A stretch of DNA of 64,000 nt from Marinihelvus fidelis (GTDB lineage Bacteria > Pseudomonadota > Gammaproteobacteria > Xanthomonadales > SZUA-36). This document shows positions 21,630 through 32,625 of the stretch, in pieces. The position numbers and the translations under genes are program-made. Where the stretch lies: NCBI RefSeq assembly GCF_008725655.1, contig NZ_VYXP01000008.1:1-64000 (forward strand), given 5' to 3'. The notes beneath the pieces are model-generated. The model made no database searches, was not told the origin of the DNA, and saw only the letters and a program-made list of their open reading frames with translations. The first letter of the stretch is position 1. Each line of letters begins with the position of its first letter.

Positions 21630-22478
21630 TCAATCCTCGTTGAATTTGCGGAAGCGGTGCGTGGAGCGCTGGTTCAGTTGCCGGCCCAGCCACGGCCAGG
21701 CGCCGTTGAGCCAGACCAGGAACCGGTAGACCCGGCCGGGGATGGCCACGGTCCGGTGCTTGCGGCCCAGTACCGCGTCCAGGCCGTACTCGGCCACCTC
21801 GTCGGCCTGCAGCCACATGAAGCCGGGCATGGTCGAGACGCGGTCGCGCGTGCCCGTCACATCGTGGAACTCGGAATAGGTGAAGCCGGGGCAGAGCGCC
21901 GAGACGCGGATGCCGTGGCGCCGGCCTTCCAGTGACAGCGATTCTGACAGCTTGATCAGGAAGGCCTTCGAGGCCGCGTAAAGCGTATGGCCCTCGCTGC
22001 CCGGCATGTGGCCGGCAACGGAGGCGACGTTGATGATCTGTCCACGGCCGCGATCGATCATGCCGGGCATCAGCGCCCGGCACAACTCGCACACGGCGGT
22101 GACCATGACCTGCAGGAAGTCCGCGTGGGTCTTCCAGTCGACCTCCACCAACCGGCCCGGCACGCCATAGCCGGCGTTGTTCACCAGGCACTCGACCTCG
22201 ATACCGGCATCCATCAGTTGCGCCACGATGGTGGCCGGCGCGGCGGGGTCGGCCAGGTCGGCCGCCAGGACGTGGCAGCGGGTGCCGCACTGAGCGTTCA
22301 GTTCATCGGCCAGCGTTTTCAGCCGGTCCTCGCGGCGGGCGACCAGCACCAGGTCGTAACCCCGCGCGGCCAGCGCGCGACAGAACGCCGTGCCGATGCC
22401 GGCGGAGGCGCCGGTGACCAGGGCCCAGCCGGTCGACGTTTCATCGTCTGCGGCGGATTTGTTTGTTGAATCACTCAT
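21630..22478 (-). CDS. Short-chain dehydrogenase/reductase
   Basis: A classical SDR oxidoreductase of 282 aa; its substrate is not predictable. The Rossmann motif TGASAGIGTAF lies near residues 22-32, NNAGYG follows, and the active-site YAASKAF has Tyr and Lys four residues apart. The C-terminal tail VYRFLVWLNGAWPWLGR is hydrophobic and may associate with membranes, as in the DltE/YdfG-like subgroup. The start ATG at 22478 precedes about 20 low-complexity residues. It is divergent from tpiA. Confidence 0.9.
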   Translation of the reverse strand: MSDSTNKSAADDETSTGWALVTGASAGIGTAFCRALAARGYDLVLVARREDRLKTLADELNAQCGTRCHVLAADLADPAAPATIVAQLMDAGIEVECLVNNAGYGVPGRLVEVDWKTHADFLQVMVTAVCELCRALMPGMIDRGRGQIINVASVAGHMPGSEGHTLYAASKAFLIKLSESLSLEGRRHGIRVSALCPGFTYSEFHDVTGTRDRVSTMPGFMWLQADEVAEYGLDAVLGRKHRTVAIPGRVYRFLVWLNGAWPWLGRQLNQRSTHRFRKFNED

Positions 22479-22579
22479 GACGATGAATTCTGTGGCGGCC
22501 GGGCCCGACTGGCAAGCCCCGTTGTCGGCGGGTATCCTTTCGCCTCGCCGAGTGGTGGCCAGCCGATGAGGAGAAAGGC

Positions 22580-23332
22580 ATGCGAAAGATCATGGTAGCG
22601 GGTAACTGGAAGATGCATGGTTCGATGTCCATGGTCGAGACCCTGCTGGGCGGGGTGATCGATGGGCTGGATGACACCATGCCGGTGGACGTCGCGGTCT
22701 TTCCGCCGGCGCCATACCTGCCGCAGGTGCAGGCCATGGCAAACGGTTCACGGGTGGCCTGGGGTGGCCAGACGCTGAATCCCAACGAGCAGGGCGCCTA
22801 TACCGGCGAGGTTTCCGGCGCCATGCTGGTCGATTTTGGCTGCCGCTACGTGCTGGTTGGGCATTCCGAGCGGCGCACGCTGTTCGGCGAGAGCGACGCA
22901 GATGTCGCCGAGCGTTTCGAGGCCGCGCAGCGCGATGGCCTGGTGCCGGTGCTGTGTATCGGTGAAACGCAGGCGCAGCGCGAGGCCGGTGAAACCGAGG
23001 CCGTGGTGGCCGCGCAGATTGATGCGGTGCTGGATCGCTGCGGCATCGCCGCCTTTGACCAGGCACTGGTGGCCTATGAGCCGGTGTGGGCGATTGGCAC
23101 CGGCCTGACCGCAACGCCGGAGCAGGCGCAGGATGTTCACGCATTTATACGTGACAAATTGTCGGCGTTGGATGGTAGAATAGGCGGTCAAATTCGGATT
23201 TTGTACGGCGGCAGCGTGAAATCGTCCAATGCCGCCGATTTGTTTGCACGGGATGACATTGACGGCGCCCTGGTGGGCGGCGCATCGCTGACGGCCGGGG
23301 ACTTCCTGGGGATCTGCCGCGGCGCGTCCTGA
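22580..23332 (+). CDS. tpiA: Triosephosphate isomerase
   Basis: TpiA interconverts dihydroxyacetone phosphate and glyceraldehyde-3-phosphate. The 250-aa protein shows NWKMHG with the catalytic Lys, GHSERR with the catalytic His, and YEPVWAIGTG with the catalytic Glu, followed by the phosphate-binding LYGGSVKSSN. A strong Shine-Dalgarno (GAGGAGAAAGG) precedes the ATG. It heads the tpiA-secG-tRNA-Leu-nuo cluster, a conserved order in several gammaproteobacterial lineages. Confidence 0.97.
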   Translation: MRKIMVAGNWKMHGSMSMVETLLGGVIDGLDDTMPVDVAVFPPAPYLPQVQAMANGSRVAWGGQTLNPNEQGAYTGEVSGAMLVDFGCRYVLVGHSERRTLFGESDADVAERFEAAQRDGLVPVLCIGETQAQREAGETEAVVAAQIDAVLDRCGIAAFDQALVAYEPVWAIGTGLTATPEQAQDVHAFIRDKLSALDGRIGGQIRILYGGSVKSSNAADLFARDDIDGALVGGASLTAGDFLGICRGAS

Positions 23333-23348
23333 ACAATTGGTGTTTTAA

Positions 23349-23810
23349 ATGCAAGTACTCAACATTTTTCACGTGTTGGTGGCCATCGCCATGGTCGCCT
23401 TTATCCTGGTCCAGCGTGGCCCCGGCGCGACCGCCGGTGCGGCGTTCGGCAGCGGCGCATCCGGTACCGTTTTCGGTTCGCGCGGCGCGGGCTCTTTCCT
23501 GTCCCGTTCGACCTGGATTCTCGCCACCCTGTTTTGCCTGATCAGCCTGGTCATGGCGGTCATCGTTTCGCGTGACCTGTCTGCGCCCGAGACTGATCTT
23601 GGTGTTGTCGGCCGTGATGCGCCGGCGGTTGAAGCGCCGCTCGAGTCCGAGCCGTCGACCCCGGTAATGGGTGACCCCGACACGGACCTGCCGTCGCCCG
23701 GCATCGAAGCACTGTCCCCCGCGGCAGACGATCTCCCGGCGCTCGAGCCGGAAGCCACCGAATCCGAGGCCGTGGAAGCGGCTGACGAGGACGAGGCTAC
23801 TGACAGCTGA
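23349..23810 (+). CDS. secG: Preprotein translocase subunit SecG
   Basis: SecG is the small accessory subunit of the SecYEG channel in the inner membrane. The 153-aa product has two transmembrane helices (about 5-22 and 55-72) linked by the conserved Gly/Ser-rich loop (LVQRGPGATAGAAFGSG...). An acidic, Pro/Glu-rich cytoplasmic or periplasmic tail of about 75 residues is longer than in many homologues. It starts 16 nt after tpiA. Confidence 0.95.
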   Translation: MQVLNIFHVLVAIAMVAFILVQRGPGATAGAAFGSGASGTVFGSRGAGSFLSRSTWILATLFCLISLVMAVIVSRDLSAPETDLGVVGRDAPAVEAPLESEPSTPVMGDPDTDLPSPGIEALSPAADDLPALEPEATESEAVEAADEDEATDS

Positions 23811-23827
23811 CGGTAGCTGTTACGATT

Positions 23828-23912
23828 GCCCAAGTGGTGGAATTGGTAGACACGCTATCTTGAGGGGGTAGTGGCGAAAGCCGTGCCGGTTCGAGTCCGG
23901 CCTTGGGCACCA
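23828..23912 (+). tRNA. tRNA-Leu (anticodon GAG), CCA encoded
   Basis: The class II tRNA has acceptor stem GCCCAAG (23828-23834) pairing with CTTGGGC (23902-23908), discriminator A, and encoded CCA. The anticodon stem CTATC/GGTAG encloses loop TTGAGGG, giving anticodon GAG for CUC/CUU codons. A variable arm follows, then the T-arm with GTTCGAG. It lies between secG and nuoA and is likely excised from the long tpiA-secG-nuo transcript. Confidence 0.96.
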
Positions 23913-23956
23913 TCTTTGAACCCGGCGTGGTTGAGCGCCGGAAAACGGAACGGGAC

Positions 23957-24303
23957 ATGCTTGCAGAGTACTTTCCAATCCTGCTGTTTATCGGTATTTC
24001 GATGGCGCTGGGTATCATCCTGGTGACCATCGGTGGAATCCTCGGGCCGCGACGGCCGAGCGCCGAGAAGAACTCGCCCTACGAGTGCGGGTTCGAGGCC
24101 TTCGAAGACACCCGCAGCCAGTTCGATGTCCGTTTCTACCTGGTCGCGATCCTGTTCATCATCTTTGACCTGGAAATCGCGTTTTTCGTTCCCTGGGCGC
24201 TGGCCCTGGACACGATTGGCTGGAACGGCTTTATCGCGATGATGGTGTTCGTGCTGCTGCTGATCGTGGGCTTTTTTGTTGAATGGTCACGGGGAGCACT
24301 GGA

Positions 24304-24313
<10 letters not shown>
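23957..24313 (+). CDS. nuoA: NADH-quinone oxidoreductase subunit A
   Basis: A membrane-arm subunit of complex I near the quinone site. The 118-aa product has three hydrophobic helices and the conserved block [31 protein letters not shown] (contiguous motif written only in outline: the GFE and DxRxxF residues are diagnostic). I chose the ATG at 23957 (MLAEYF) over an upstream TTG at 23903, because that TTG lies inside the tRNA-Leu gene. It overlaps nuoB by 10 nt. Confidence 0.95.
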
Positions 24314-24843
<530 letters not shown>

Positions 24844-24849
24844 TCGATC

Positions 24850-25596
24850 ATGAATGCATCTGAATTCCAGGTCCGGTTAGCCGAGCTGCTTGGCGATACC
24901 GCTACCATCAACCAGGACGCCCTGGGGCTGGTCACCGTGGACGTGTCCGCCAAGCACTGGCTGGACACCGCCCGCACGCTGCGTGACCACGACGAGCTCG
25001 CCTTCGAGCAGCTCATCGACCTGTGTGGCATCGACTACCTGGGCTACGGCCAGACCGAGTGGGAAACCGGTGACGCCACCAGCGAGGGCTTCAGCCGCGG
25101 TGTCGAGGGCATGGGTCCCGGCCGTTTCCGCTGGCGTGAACAGCCCGAAGCCGAAGAGGTCGAGAACCGTTTTGCCGTGGTCGTGCACCTGCTGTCGATC
25201 ACGCACAACCGGCGCCTGCGCCTGCGCACCTTTGCGCCGGACGAGGGCTTTCCGATCGTGCCTTCGCTGGTCGAGACCTGGAGTTCCGCCAACTGGTACG
25301 AGCGCGAGGCCTTTGACCTGTACGGCATTGTTTTTGAAGGCCACCCGGACCTGCGCCGCCTGCTCACCGACTACGGTTTCAGCGGCCACCCGTTCCGCAA
25401 GGACTTCCCGCTCATCGGCAACGTCACCGTGCGTTACGACGAGGAGCGCGGCCGCGTGGTCTACGAGCCGGTCGAAATCGAGCCACGCGTACTGGTGCCG
25501 CGTGTAATCCGCGAGGACTCGCGCTACAAGGCCGACGACATCGACCAGGCGGCTGACGATGCCGCCGACGACATCGCCGCGGAGGCGAGTGACTGA
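24850..25596 (+). CDS. nuoC: NADH-quinone oxidoreductase subunit C
   Basis: NuoC (30 kDa subunit) packs against NuoB and NuoD in the hydrophilic arm. The 248-aa protein has the signature ERExFDLYGI ([20 protein letters not shown]) and [10 protein letters not shown]. Compared with short homologues it has an acidic insertion around residues 70-105 and a 35-residue Asp/Ala-rich C-terminal tail. It is a separate gene, not fused to nuoD as in E. coli. Confidence 0.95.
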   Translation: MNASEFQVRLAELLGDTATINQDALGLVTVDVSAKHWLDTARTLRDHDELAFEQLIDLCGIDYLGYGQTEWETGDATSEGFSRGVEGMGPGRFRWREQPEAEEVENRFAVVVHLLSITHNRRLRLRTFAPDEGFPIVPSLVETWSSANWYEREAFDLYGIVFEGHPDLRRLLTDYGFSGHPFRKDFPLIGNVTVRYDEERGRVVYEPVEIEPRVLVPRVIREDSRYKADDIDQAADDAADDIAAEASD

Positions 25597-25597
25597 C

Positions 25598-26851
25598 ATG
25601 GCTGAAATCCGCAGCTACACCATGAATTTCGGCCCGCAGCACCCTGCGGCGCACGGCGTGTTGCGCCTGGTCCTGGAAATGGACGGCGAGACCGTGGTCC
25701 GTGCCGACCCGCACGTGGGCCTGCTTCACCGTGCCACCGAGAAACTGGCCGAGACCAAGCCGTTCAACCAGTCGATCGGCTACATGGACCGTCTCGATTA
25801 CGTTTCCATGATGTGCAACGAGCACGCCTATGTGCGCGCCATCGAGCAGCTGCTGGGTATCACGCCGCCGGTGCGTGCGCAGTACATCCGCACCATGTTC
25901 GACGAGATCACGCGCCTGGGTAACCACCTGATGTGGATCGGCGCCAATGGCCTCGACCTGGGCGCCATGACCGTGTTCCTGTACGCCTTCCGCGAGCGCG
26001 AGGCGACCATGGACATGTACGAGGCGGTGTCCGGCGCGCGCATGCACGCCACCTATTACCGCCCGGGCGGCGTCTACCGCGACCTGCCGGACCGCATGCC
26101 GAAGCAGAAAGAATCGCCGTGGACCAAGGGCAAGGACTTAAAGCGCGCCAACGAGTGGCGTGAAGGTAGCCTGCTGGACTTCGTCGAGGCCTTCACGAAG
26201 GACTTCTTCAAGAAGGTCGACGAGTACGAGACCCTGCTGACCGATAACCGGATCTGGAAGCAGCGCACCGTGAACATTGGCGTGGTGTCGCCGGAGCGGG
26301 CCCTTCAGCTGGGCTTTACCGGCGCCATGCTGCGCGGTTCCGGCATCGAGTGGGACCTGCGCAAGAAGCAGCCCTACGCCATGTACCCGGAGATGGATTT
26401 CGACATCCCGGTGGGCGTCAATGGCGACTGCTACGACCGCTACCTGGTCCGCGTCGAGGAGATGCGCCAGTCGGCGAACATCATCCTGCAGTGCGTGGAC
26501 TGGCTGCGTGCCAACCCGGGCCACGTCATGCTGAAGAACTTCAAGGTCATCCCGCCCACGCGCGAGGAAATGAAGGATGACATGGAAGCGCTGATTCACC
26601 ACTTCAAGCTGTTTACCGAGGGCTACTGCGTGCCGAAAGGCGAGACCTACGCCGCGGTGGAAGCGCCCAAGGGTGAGTTTGGCTGCTACCTGGTGTCCGA
26701 CGGCGCCAACAAGCCATTCCGCGCGCATTTCCGCGCCCCCGGATTCGCCCACCTGTCCGCCATGGACGAGATGGCGAAGGGTCACATGCTGGCCGACGTG
26801 GTGGCGCTGATCGGCACCCAGGACATCGTATTCGGAGAGGTGGACCGCTGA
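25598..26851 (+). CDS. nuoD: NADH-quinone oxidoreductase subunit D
   Basis: NuoD (49 kDa subunit) forms the quinone-binding cavity with NuoB. The 417-aa product begins [20 protein letters not shown] with the conserved His-rich GPQHPAAHG, and ends with [16 protein letters not shown], the nearly invariant family C-terminus. The start ATG at 25598 is one base after the nuoC stop. The stop overlaps nuoE as TGATG. Confidence 0.97.
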   Translation: MAEIRSYTMNFGPQHPAAHGVLRLVLEMDGETVVRADPHVGLLHRATEKLAETKPFNQSIGYMDRLDYVSMMCNEHAYVRAIEQLLGITPPVRAQYIRTMFDEITRLGNHLMWIGANGLDLGAMTVFLYAFREREATMDMYEAVSGARMHATYYRPGGVYRDLPDRMPKQKESPWTKGKDLKRANEWREGSLLDFVEAFTKDFFKKVDEYETLLTDNRIWKQRTVNIGVVSPERALQLGFTGAMLRGSGIEWDLRKKQPYAMYPEMDFDIPVGVNGDCYDRYLVRVEEMRQSANIILQCVDWLRANPGHVMLKNFKVIPPTREEMKDDMEALIHHFKLFTEGYCVPKGETYAAVEAPKGEFGCYLVSDGANKPFRAHFRAPGFAHLSAMDEMAKGHMLADVVALIGTQDIVFGEVDR

Positions 26852-27366
26852 TGGCGCACAAGGCTGAATTTGTCGAGGGCAAGGCGTCCCTGCTCACGGA
26901 GAAAACCCGCACGGCCATCGACGGCTGGGTGGCGCGTTTCCCGGAAGACCGCAAGCGCTCCGCCGTGATCCAGTCGCTGATGGCGGCGCAGGAGCAGAAC
27001 GGTGGATGGATCAGCAACGAACTGGTCGAGGCCGTGGCCGACTACCTGGACCTGCCACCAGTGTGGTGCGCGGAAGTCGCGAGTTTCTACTCCATGTTCG
27101 ACCGCGAGCCGGTGGGCCGGCACAAGGTCAACATCTGCACCAATATCTCCTGCTGGCTGAACGGCGCCGAGGGCATCGTCGCCCACGTCGAGAACAAGCT
27201 GGGTGTGAAACTGGGCGAGACCACCGCTGACGACCGCATCACGCTGATCCGCGAGGAAGAGTGCCTGGCCGCCTGCTGCGGCGCGCCGATGATGGTCGTC
27301 GACGGCCACTACCACGAAAACCTCGACCCTGAAAAAGTCGACGAAATCCTGGACGGCCTCAAATGA
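26851..27366 (+). CDS. nuoE: NADH-quinone oxidoreductase subunit E
   Basis: NuoE (24 kDa) carries the 2Fe-2S cluster N1a. The 171-aa thioredoxin-fold protein shows the ligand sets CTNISCWL and EECLAACCGAPMM. The ATG overlaps the nuoD stop. Downstream, a 78-nt gap containing a heptamer array breaks the otherwise tightly packed operon before nuoF. Confidence 0.96.
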   Translation: MAHKAEFVEGKASLLTEKTRTAIDGWVARFPEDRKRSAVIQSLMAAQEQNGGWISNELVEAVADYLDLPPVWCAEVASFYSMFDREPVGRHKVNICTNISCWLNGAEGIVAHVENKLGVKLGETTADDRITLIREEECLAACCGAPMMVVDGHYHENLDPEKVDEILDGLK

Positions 27367-27373
27367 TGACGAT

Positions 27374-27436
27374 GTCACCCTTCCCGCGTCACCCGTCACT
27401 CGTCACGCGTCACGCGTCACGCGTCACCCGTCACGG
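27374..27436 (-). repeat. Heptanucleotide tandem array 4 inside the nuo operon
   Basis: Nine 7-bp units on the plus strand: GTCACCC, a degenerate TTCCCGC, GTCACCC, GTCACTC, GTCACGC x3, GTCACCC and GTCACGG. The stop-bearing (GTGA) orientation is on the minus strand, antisense to nuoE and nuoF. The last unit runs into the nuoF Shine-Dalgarno GGAGG (27435-27439). It fills almost the whole nuoE-nuoF gap. Confidence 0.9.
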
Positions 27437-27444
27437 AGGTCGTC

Positions 27445-28740
27445 GTGGCTGATCATAGTGTCGTTTTCACCACGCTCGATTTCGACGAGCCCTGGACCTA
27501 CGAGAACTACCTGAAGGTCGACGGCTACCAGGCCTGGCGCAAGATTCTCGAAGAGAAGACCCCGCGCGAGGAAATCATCGAGACGGTCAAGGCCTCGGCC
27601 CTGCGCGGTCGTGGCGGTGCGGGTTTCCCCACCGGACTGAAGTGGAGCTTCATGCCGCGCTCGGCGCCGGTGCAGAAGTACATCCTGTGCAACTCGGACG
27701 AGTCCGAGCCGGGTACCTGCCATGACCGCGACATCCTGCGCTTCAACCCGCATGCCGTGGTCGAGGGTATGGCGATTGCCGGCTACGCCATGGGCGCCAG
27801 CGTGGGCTACAACTACCTGCGCGGCGAATTCCATCACGAACCGTGGGAGCGGTTCGAGGCGGCGGTGAAAGAGGCCTACGAGGCCGGCCTGCTGGGCAAG
27901 AACATCAACGGTTCCGGCATCGACATGGATATCCATGGCGCGCTGGGCGCCGGTGCCTACATCTGCGGCGAGGAAACCGCACTGATGGAGTCGCTGGAAG
28001 GCAAGAAGGGCCAGCCGCGCTTCAAGCCGCCGTTCCCGGCCAACTTCGGCCTGTACGGCAAGCCCACCACCATCAACAACACCGAGACCCTGGCCTCCGT
28101 TCCGTCGATCATGCGCAAGGGCGCCGACTGGTTCCTGGAGATCGGCAAGCCCAACAACGGCGGGCCGAAAGTGTTCTCCGTGTCCGGTCACGTCAACAAG
28201 CCGGGTAACTTCGAGATTCCGCTGGGTACGCCGTTTGCCGACCTGCTGGAGATGGCCGGCGGCATGCGTAACGGCAATGCCATCAAGGGCGTGATTCCGG
28301 GTGGTTCATCCATGCCGGTACTGCCCGGCGAGACCATGATGGGCATCACCATGGACTACGACGCGCTGAGCAAGGCCGGCTCCGGCCTGGGTTCCGGCGC
28401 CGTCATCGTCATGGACGAGACCACCTGCATGGTGCGCGCCTGCACCCGTATCTCGCGCTTCTATCACATGGAAAGCTGCGGCCAGTGCACGCCGTGCCGC
28501 GAAGGCACCGGCTGGATGCACCGCGTGCTGCAGCGCATCGTCGATGGCAAGGGCCGCGCCGAGGACCTGGAGCTGCTGAAATCAGCGGCCGGCCAGATCG
28601 AGGGCCACACCATCTGCGCCTTCGGTGAAGCCGCGGCCTGGCCCGTGCAGGGCATGCTGCGCCACTTCTGGCATGAATTCGAATACTACGTGGAGCACGG
28701 CCGGTCGATTGTCGACGGGGCCGGGGAGAAGGCCGCATGA
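27445..28740 (+). CDS. nuoF: NADH-quinone oxidoreductase subunit F
   Basis: NuoF (51 kDa) binds NADH and FMN and carries 4Fe-4S cluster N3. The 431-aa protein has the FMN/NADH glycine-rich motif GRGGAGFPTG near residues 55-64, SDESEPGT, and the cluster ligands ESCGQCTPCREG (C345, C348, C351) plus a later TICAFGEA Cys. GTG at 27445 is preceded 5 nt upstream by GGAGG. The stop overlaps nuoG by 4 nt (ATGA). Confidence 0.97.
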   Translation: MADHSVVFTTLDFDEPWTYENYLKVDGYQAWRKILEEKTPREEIIETVKASALRGRGGAGFPTGLKWSFMPRSAPVQKYILCNSDESEPGTCHDRDILRFNPHAVVEGMAIAGYAMGASVGYNYLRGEFHHEPWERFEAAVKEAYEAGLLGKNINGSGIDMDIHGALGAGAYICGEETALMESLEGKKGQPRFKPPFPANFGLYGKPTTINNTETLASVPSIMRKGADWFLEIGKPNNGGPKVFSVSGHVNKPGNFEIPLGTPFADLLEMAGGMRNGNAIKGVIPGGSSMPVLPGETMMGITMDYDALSKAGSGLGSGAVIVMDETTCMVRACTRISRFYHMESCGQCTPCREGTGWMHRVLQRIVDGKGRAEDLELLKSAAGQIEGHTICAFGEAAAWPVQGMLRHFWHEFEYYVEHGRSIVDGAGEKAA

Positions 28741-31094
28741 GCGCCGTGACCGGAGAACAGGCCGTGGACATGGTCAACATCGAGGTCGACGGTATCGCCA
28801 TGCAGGTGCCGAAGAACTCGATGATCATCGAGGCCACCGACAAGGCCGGCATCAACGTACCGCGGTTCTGCTACCACAAGAAACTGTCCATCGCGGCCAA
28901 CTGCCGCATGTGCCTGGTCGACGTGGAAAAGGCACCGAAGCCGATGCCGGCCTGCGCCACGCCGGTCATGGAAGGCATGAAGGTGTACACCACCTCGCGC
29001 CGCGCCATCGACGCGCAGCATGGCGTGATGGAATTCCTGCTGATCAACCACCCGCTGGATTGCCCGATCTGCGACCAGGGCGGTGAGTGCGAATTGCAGG
29101 ACCTGGCCATGGGCTACGGCCGATCGGTTTCACGTTTCACCGAGCGCAAGCGCGTGGTGAAAGACAAGAACATCGGTCCGCTGGTGCAGACCGACATGAC
29201 CCGCTGCATCCATTGCACGCGCTGTGTGCGCTTCCTCGACGAAGTGGCCGGCACCTGCGAGATGGGTGGCACCGGGCGCGGCGACCGCCTGGAGATTACT
29301 TCCAGCATTGCCGGCAGCATCGACTCCGAGATGTCCGGCAACATCATCGACCTGTGCCCGGTGGGAGCGCTGACCAACAAGCCGTTCCGTTTTTCGGCGC
29401 GTGCCTGGGAACTGCAGTCACGCCCGTCCACGGCGGCGCATGACGGCCTGGGTTCCGGTATTCATTTCCACGTGCGCCGTGGCAAGGTCATGCGCGCCGT
29501 GCCGGCGGACCGCGAGTCCGTGAACGAGACCTGGCTGTCCGACCGGGACCGTTACAGCCACTTCGGCCTGTATGCCGAGGACCGGGTGCTGGCGCCGTCC
29601 GTCAAGCGCGACGGCGAGTGGGTGGAGGTGACCTGGGACGAGGCCATCGAGGCAGCCGCCGATGCGCTGCGTGGCCGTGCGGGTGATGACATCGGCGTGC
29701 TGATGTCGCCGTCAGCGGCCACCGAGGACTACTTCCTGGCCCGGCGCCTGGCCGATGGCCTGGGTACGCCGCATATTGACCATCGTGCGCGGGAATGTGA
29801 TTTCGCCGACGATGGCGCGCGGCCGTCGCTGTTCGGCGCACCACTGGCCAGCATCCAGAACGCGAAGGGCATCCTGCTGGTGGGCTGTAACGCCCGCCAG
29901 GAAGCGCCGGTGCTGGGTCACCGTGTGCGCCAGGCCTGGCGCGCGGGTGCCTCGGTGTTCGTGGTCAACCCGCTGGACTGGAACTTCCATTTCGACGTCG
30001 CCGGCAAGGTCATTGCCGCGCCGCAGTCACTGGCCGGCGAACTGGCCGCGGTGGCACTGGCCGTGGCCGAGGCCTCGGGCCAGGCGCTGCCGGAGAACCT
30101 GTCGACGGGCGATGTCACCCCGGGTGACGCGCACCGCGCTATCGCCCGTGGCCTGGCGGACGCCGAAGGTGGCGTCGTGATCGTCGGTCACGCCGCCATG
30201 GCCATGGCCGACGCGGCCCGTGTGCGACAGCTGGCCGCCTGGGTGGCCGAGGCCACCGGCACCGCGCTGAACCTGCTGCCGATGGGCGGCAACACGGCCG
30301 GCGCCGCGGCCGCGCGGGCACTGCCCGGCGAGGGCGGCCTGAACGCCCGCGCCATGCTGGAGTCACCGCGCCGCGCCTACCTGCTCTGGGATGTCGAGCC
30401 GCAGGCCGACACCTTCGACCCGGCCGTTACCGGTGCTGCACTGGCCGCCGCGGACAAGGTCGTTGCGGTCACTTCGTTTGCCGGCGGCGCGTTGCGCGAC
30501 GCCGCCGACGTGATCCTGCCACTGACGCCCTGGGCCGAGACCGAGGGCAGCCTGGTGAGCCTGGATGGCCTGCGCGTGGACGTCAGCCCGGCCGGCCAGG
30601 CCGCGGGCGAATCTCGCCCCGGCTGGAAGGTATTGCGTCGCCTGGGCACGGCCCTGGCGCTGGAAGGTTTTGATCACGTGAACATCGCCGCCGTGCGTGC
30701 CGACATGGACGGCCACCTGGCCGCGCCGACCGCTCCCGGCCTGTCCTCCATCACATTGCCGGCGCCATCCGTTGCCGCGGGCATGTGGCGTGTCGGCGAA
30801 GTGCCGATGTACTCGACCGACGCCCTGTGCCGCCGCTCCGCCGCATTGCAGGACACGGTCCACGCCGAGCACGGCTTCGTCGGCCTGAACCCGGCCGATG
30901 CCGAGGCGCTGGGCCTGGTTGACGGCGGCAGCGCCCGCGTCGCCCAGGGTGACGCCGCGGTGGTGCTGAACGTGCGCGTCACCGATGCGGTTCCGGCCAA
31001 CGCGGCCTGGGTGCGCGCGTCGACGCCGGAATCGGCCGAGCTGGGCCCGGTCAACGGCCCGATTACCGTGTCCCGTCCGGGAGGGAACGACTGA
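28737..31094 (+). CDS. nuoG: NADH-quinone oxidoreductase subunit G
   Basis: NuoG (75 kDa) carries three Fe-S clusters of the electron wire. The 785-aa product has an N-terminal ferredoxin-type domain with [11 protein letters not shown], then [18 protein letters not shown] and [16 protein letters not shown], followed by a molybdopterin-oxidoreductase-like region without visible catalytic cofactor residues. It is shorter than E. coli NuoG (908 aa), as is usual outside enterobacteria. The start overlaps nuoF and the stop overlaps nuoH (TGATG). Confidence 0.96.
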   Translation: MSAVTGEQAVDMVNIEVDGIAMQVPKNSMIIEATDKAGINVPRFCYHKKLSIAANCRMCLVDVEKAPKPMPACATPVMEGMKVYTTSRRAIDAQHGVMEFLLINHPLDCPICDQGGECELQDLAMGYGRSVSRFTERKRVVKDKNIGPLVQTDMTRCIHCTRCVRFLDEVAGTCEMGGTGRGDRLEITSSIAGSIDSEMSGNIIDLCPVGALTNKPFRFSARAWELQSRPSTAAHDGLGSGIHFHVRRGKVMRAVPADRESVNETWLSDRDRYSHFGLYAEDRVLAPSVKRDGEWVEVTWDEAIEAAADALRGRAGDDIGVLMSPSAATEDYFLARRLADGLGTPHIDHRARECDFADDGARPSLFGAPLASIQNAKGILLVGCNARQEAPVLGHRVRQAWRAGASVFVVNPLDWNFHFDVAGKVIAAPQSLAGELAAVALAVAEASGQALPENLSTGDVTPGDAHRAIARGLADAEGGVVIVGHAAMAMADAARVRQLAAWVAEATGTALNLLPMGGNTAGAAAARALPGEGGLNARAMLESPRRAYLLWDVEPQADTFDPAVTGAALAAADKVVAVTSFAGGALRDAADVILPLTPWAETEGSLVSLDGLRVDVSPAGQAAGESRPGWKVLRRLGTALALEGFDHVNIAAVRADMDGHLAAPTAPGLSSITLPAPSVAAGMWRVGEVPMYSTDALCRRSAALQDTVHAEHGFVGLNPADAEALGLVDGGSARVAQGDAAVVLNVRVTDAVPANAAWVRASTPESAELGPVNGPITVSRPGGND

Positions 31095-32134
31095 TGTTCG
31101 AAGCGTTTCTCGAACTGGCCTGGATCGTCGTCAAGATCATGGCCATCACCGTTCCGCTGATCCTTTCGGTGGCCTACTTCACCTATGCCGAGCGCAAGGT
31201 GATCGGCTTCATGCAGTCGCGCCACGGGCCCAACCGTGTCGGTATCTTCGGCTTCAAGCTGTGGGGCCTGGCGCAGCCATTCGCGGACGTTTTCAAGCTT
31301 CTGCTGAAAGAGATCGTATTGCCGCAGAACGCCAACAAGTTCCTGTTTGTGCTGGCGCCGGTGATCACGCTGGCCCCGGCCTTTGCGGCCTGGGCGGTCA
31401 TTCCGTTCAGTGACACGATGGTGCTGGCCGATATTGATGCCGGCCTGCTGTACCTGCTGGCGATGACCTCGCTGGGTGTGTACGGCATCATCATCGCCGG
31501 CTGGGCGTCGAACTCGAAGTACGCGTTCCTGGGCGGCCTGCGCTCGGCGGCGCAGATCGTGTCCTACGAAATTGCCATGGGCTTCGCGCTGGTGGGCGTG
31601 CTGGTCCTGTCCGGCTCGCTGAACCTGTCGGAAATCGTCAAGGGCCAGCAGGGCAACATCTTCGACTGGTTCTGGCTGCCGCTGTTCCCGCTGTTCATCG
31701 TCTACTTCATTTCCGGCGTGGCCGAGACCAACCGTGCGCCGTTTGATGTTGCCGAAGGCGAGTCGGAAATCGTCGCCGGTTTCCACGTGGAGTATTCCGG
31801 CGCGGCGTTCGCGGTGTTTTTCCTGGCCGAGTACGCGAACATGATCCTGATCTCGGCGCTCACCGCCCTGCTGTTCCTGGGCGGCTGGCTGTCCCCGTTC
31901 GCCGGTATCCCCGGCATCGGCGATACGGTCCTGGGCGCGGGCGGTGTGCACTGGTTCCTGGCCAAGACCGCGTTCTTCATGTTCACGTTCCTGTGGCTGC
32001 GTGCGACCTTCCCGCGTTACCGCTATGACCAGATCATGCGCCTGGGCTGGAAGGTCCTGATTCCCATCACGCTGGTCTGGGTGATGGTGGCCGCAGTGCT
32101 GAAACTCTCCGGCGCCGTGACCCTGGGAGCCTGA
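31094..32134 (+). CDS. nuoH: NADH-quinone oxidoreductase subunit H
   Basis: NuoH links the hydrophilic and membrane arms and lines the quinone tunnel. The 346-aa protein has about eight transmembrane helices, with [11 protein letters not shown] near the N-terminus, [26 protein letters not shown]-type loop residues (the E-rich quinone loop), and [22 protein letters not shown] near the C-terminus. All are diagnostic. Confidence 0.97.
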   Translation: MFEAFLELAWIVVKIMAITVPLILSVAYFTYAERKVIGFMQSRHGPNRVGIFGFKLWGLAQPFADVFKLLLKEIVLPQNANKFLFVLAPVITLAPAFAAWAVIPFSDTMVLADIDAGLLYLLAMTSLGVYGIIIAGWASNSKYAFLGGLRSAAQIVSYEIAMGFALVGVLVLSGSLNLSEIVKGQQGNIFDWFWLPLFPLFIVYFISGVAETNRAPFDVAEGESEIVAGFHVEYSGAAFAVFFLAEYANMILISALTALLFLGGWLSPFAGIPGIGDTVLGAGGVHWFLAKTAFFMFTFLWLRATFPRYRYDQIMRLGWKVLIPITLVWVMVAAVLKLSGAVTLGA

Positions 32135-32136
32135 CG

Positions 32137-32625
32137 ATGAGTGCGATGACCCAATATCTCAAAAGCCTGATGCTGCTGGAGTTGATGAAAGGCCTGAGCG
32201 TCACGCTGGGCTATTTCTTCAAGCCCAAGGCAACCCTGCGCTACCCGGAAGAAAAGACGCCGAAGTCCAACCGTTTCCGTGGCCTGCACGCCCTGCGTCG
32301 CTACCCGAACGGTGAAGAGCGCTGCATCGCCTGCAAGCTCTGCGAGGCTGTCTGCCCGGCGCTGGCCATTACCATTGATTCGGAACAGCGCGAGGACGGC
32401 ACCCGCCGCACCACGCGCTACGACATCGACCTGTTCAAGTGCATCTACTGCGGGTTCTGCGAGGAATCCTGCCCGGTGGACTCGATCGTCGAGACCACGT
32501 TCCACGAGTATCACTTCGAAAACCGGGGTGAGAATGTCGTCACCAAGCCGCAGTTGCTGGCCATTGGCGACCGCTTTGAAACCCAGATTGCCGCCGAGAA
32601 GCGGCAGGACGCGGCATACCGATGA
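32137..32625 (+). CDS. nuoI: NADH-quinone oxidoreductase subunit I
   Basis: NuoI carries 4Fe-4S clusters N6a and N6b. The 162-aa product has two ferredoxin motifs, [12 protein letters not shown] and [12 protein letters not shown], and the N-terminal amphipathic segment before RYPNGEERC. It starts 2 nt after nuoH and overlaps nuoJ by 4 nt. Confidence 0.97.
   Translation: MSAMTQYLKSLMLLELMKGLSVTLGYFFKPKATLRYPEEKTPKSNRFRGLHALRRYPNGEERCIACKLCEAVCPALAITIDSEQREDGTRRTTRYDIDLFKCIYCGFCEESCPVDSIVETTFHEYHFENRGENVVTKPQLLAIGDRFETQIAAEKRQDAAYR

Noticed and set aside
23903-23956. Longer nuoA start (TTG at 23903)
   Set aside because: The codon lies inside the 3' end of tRNA-Leu, and the extra residues are not part of the NuoA family.
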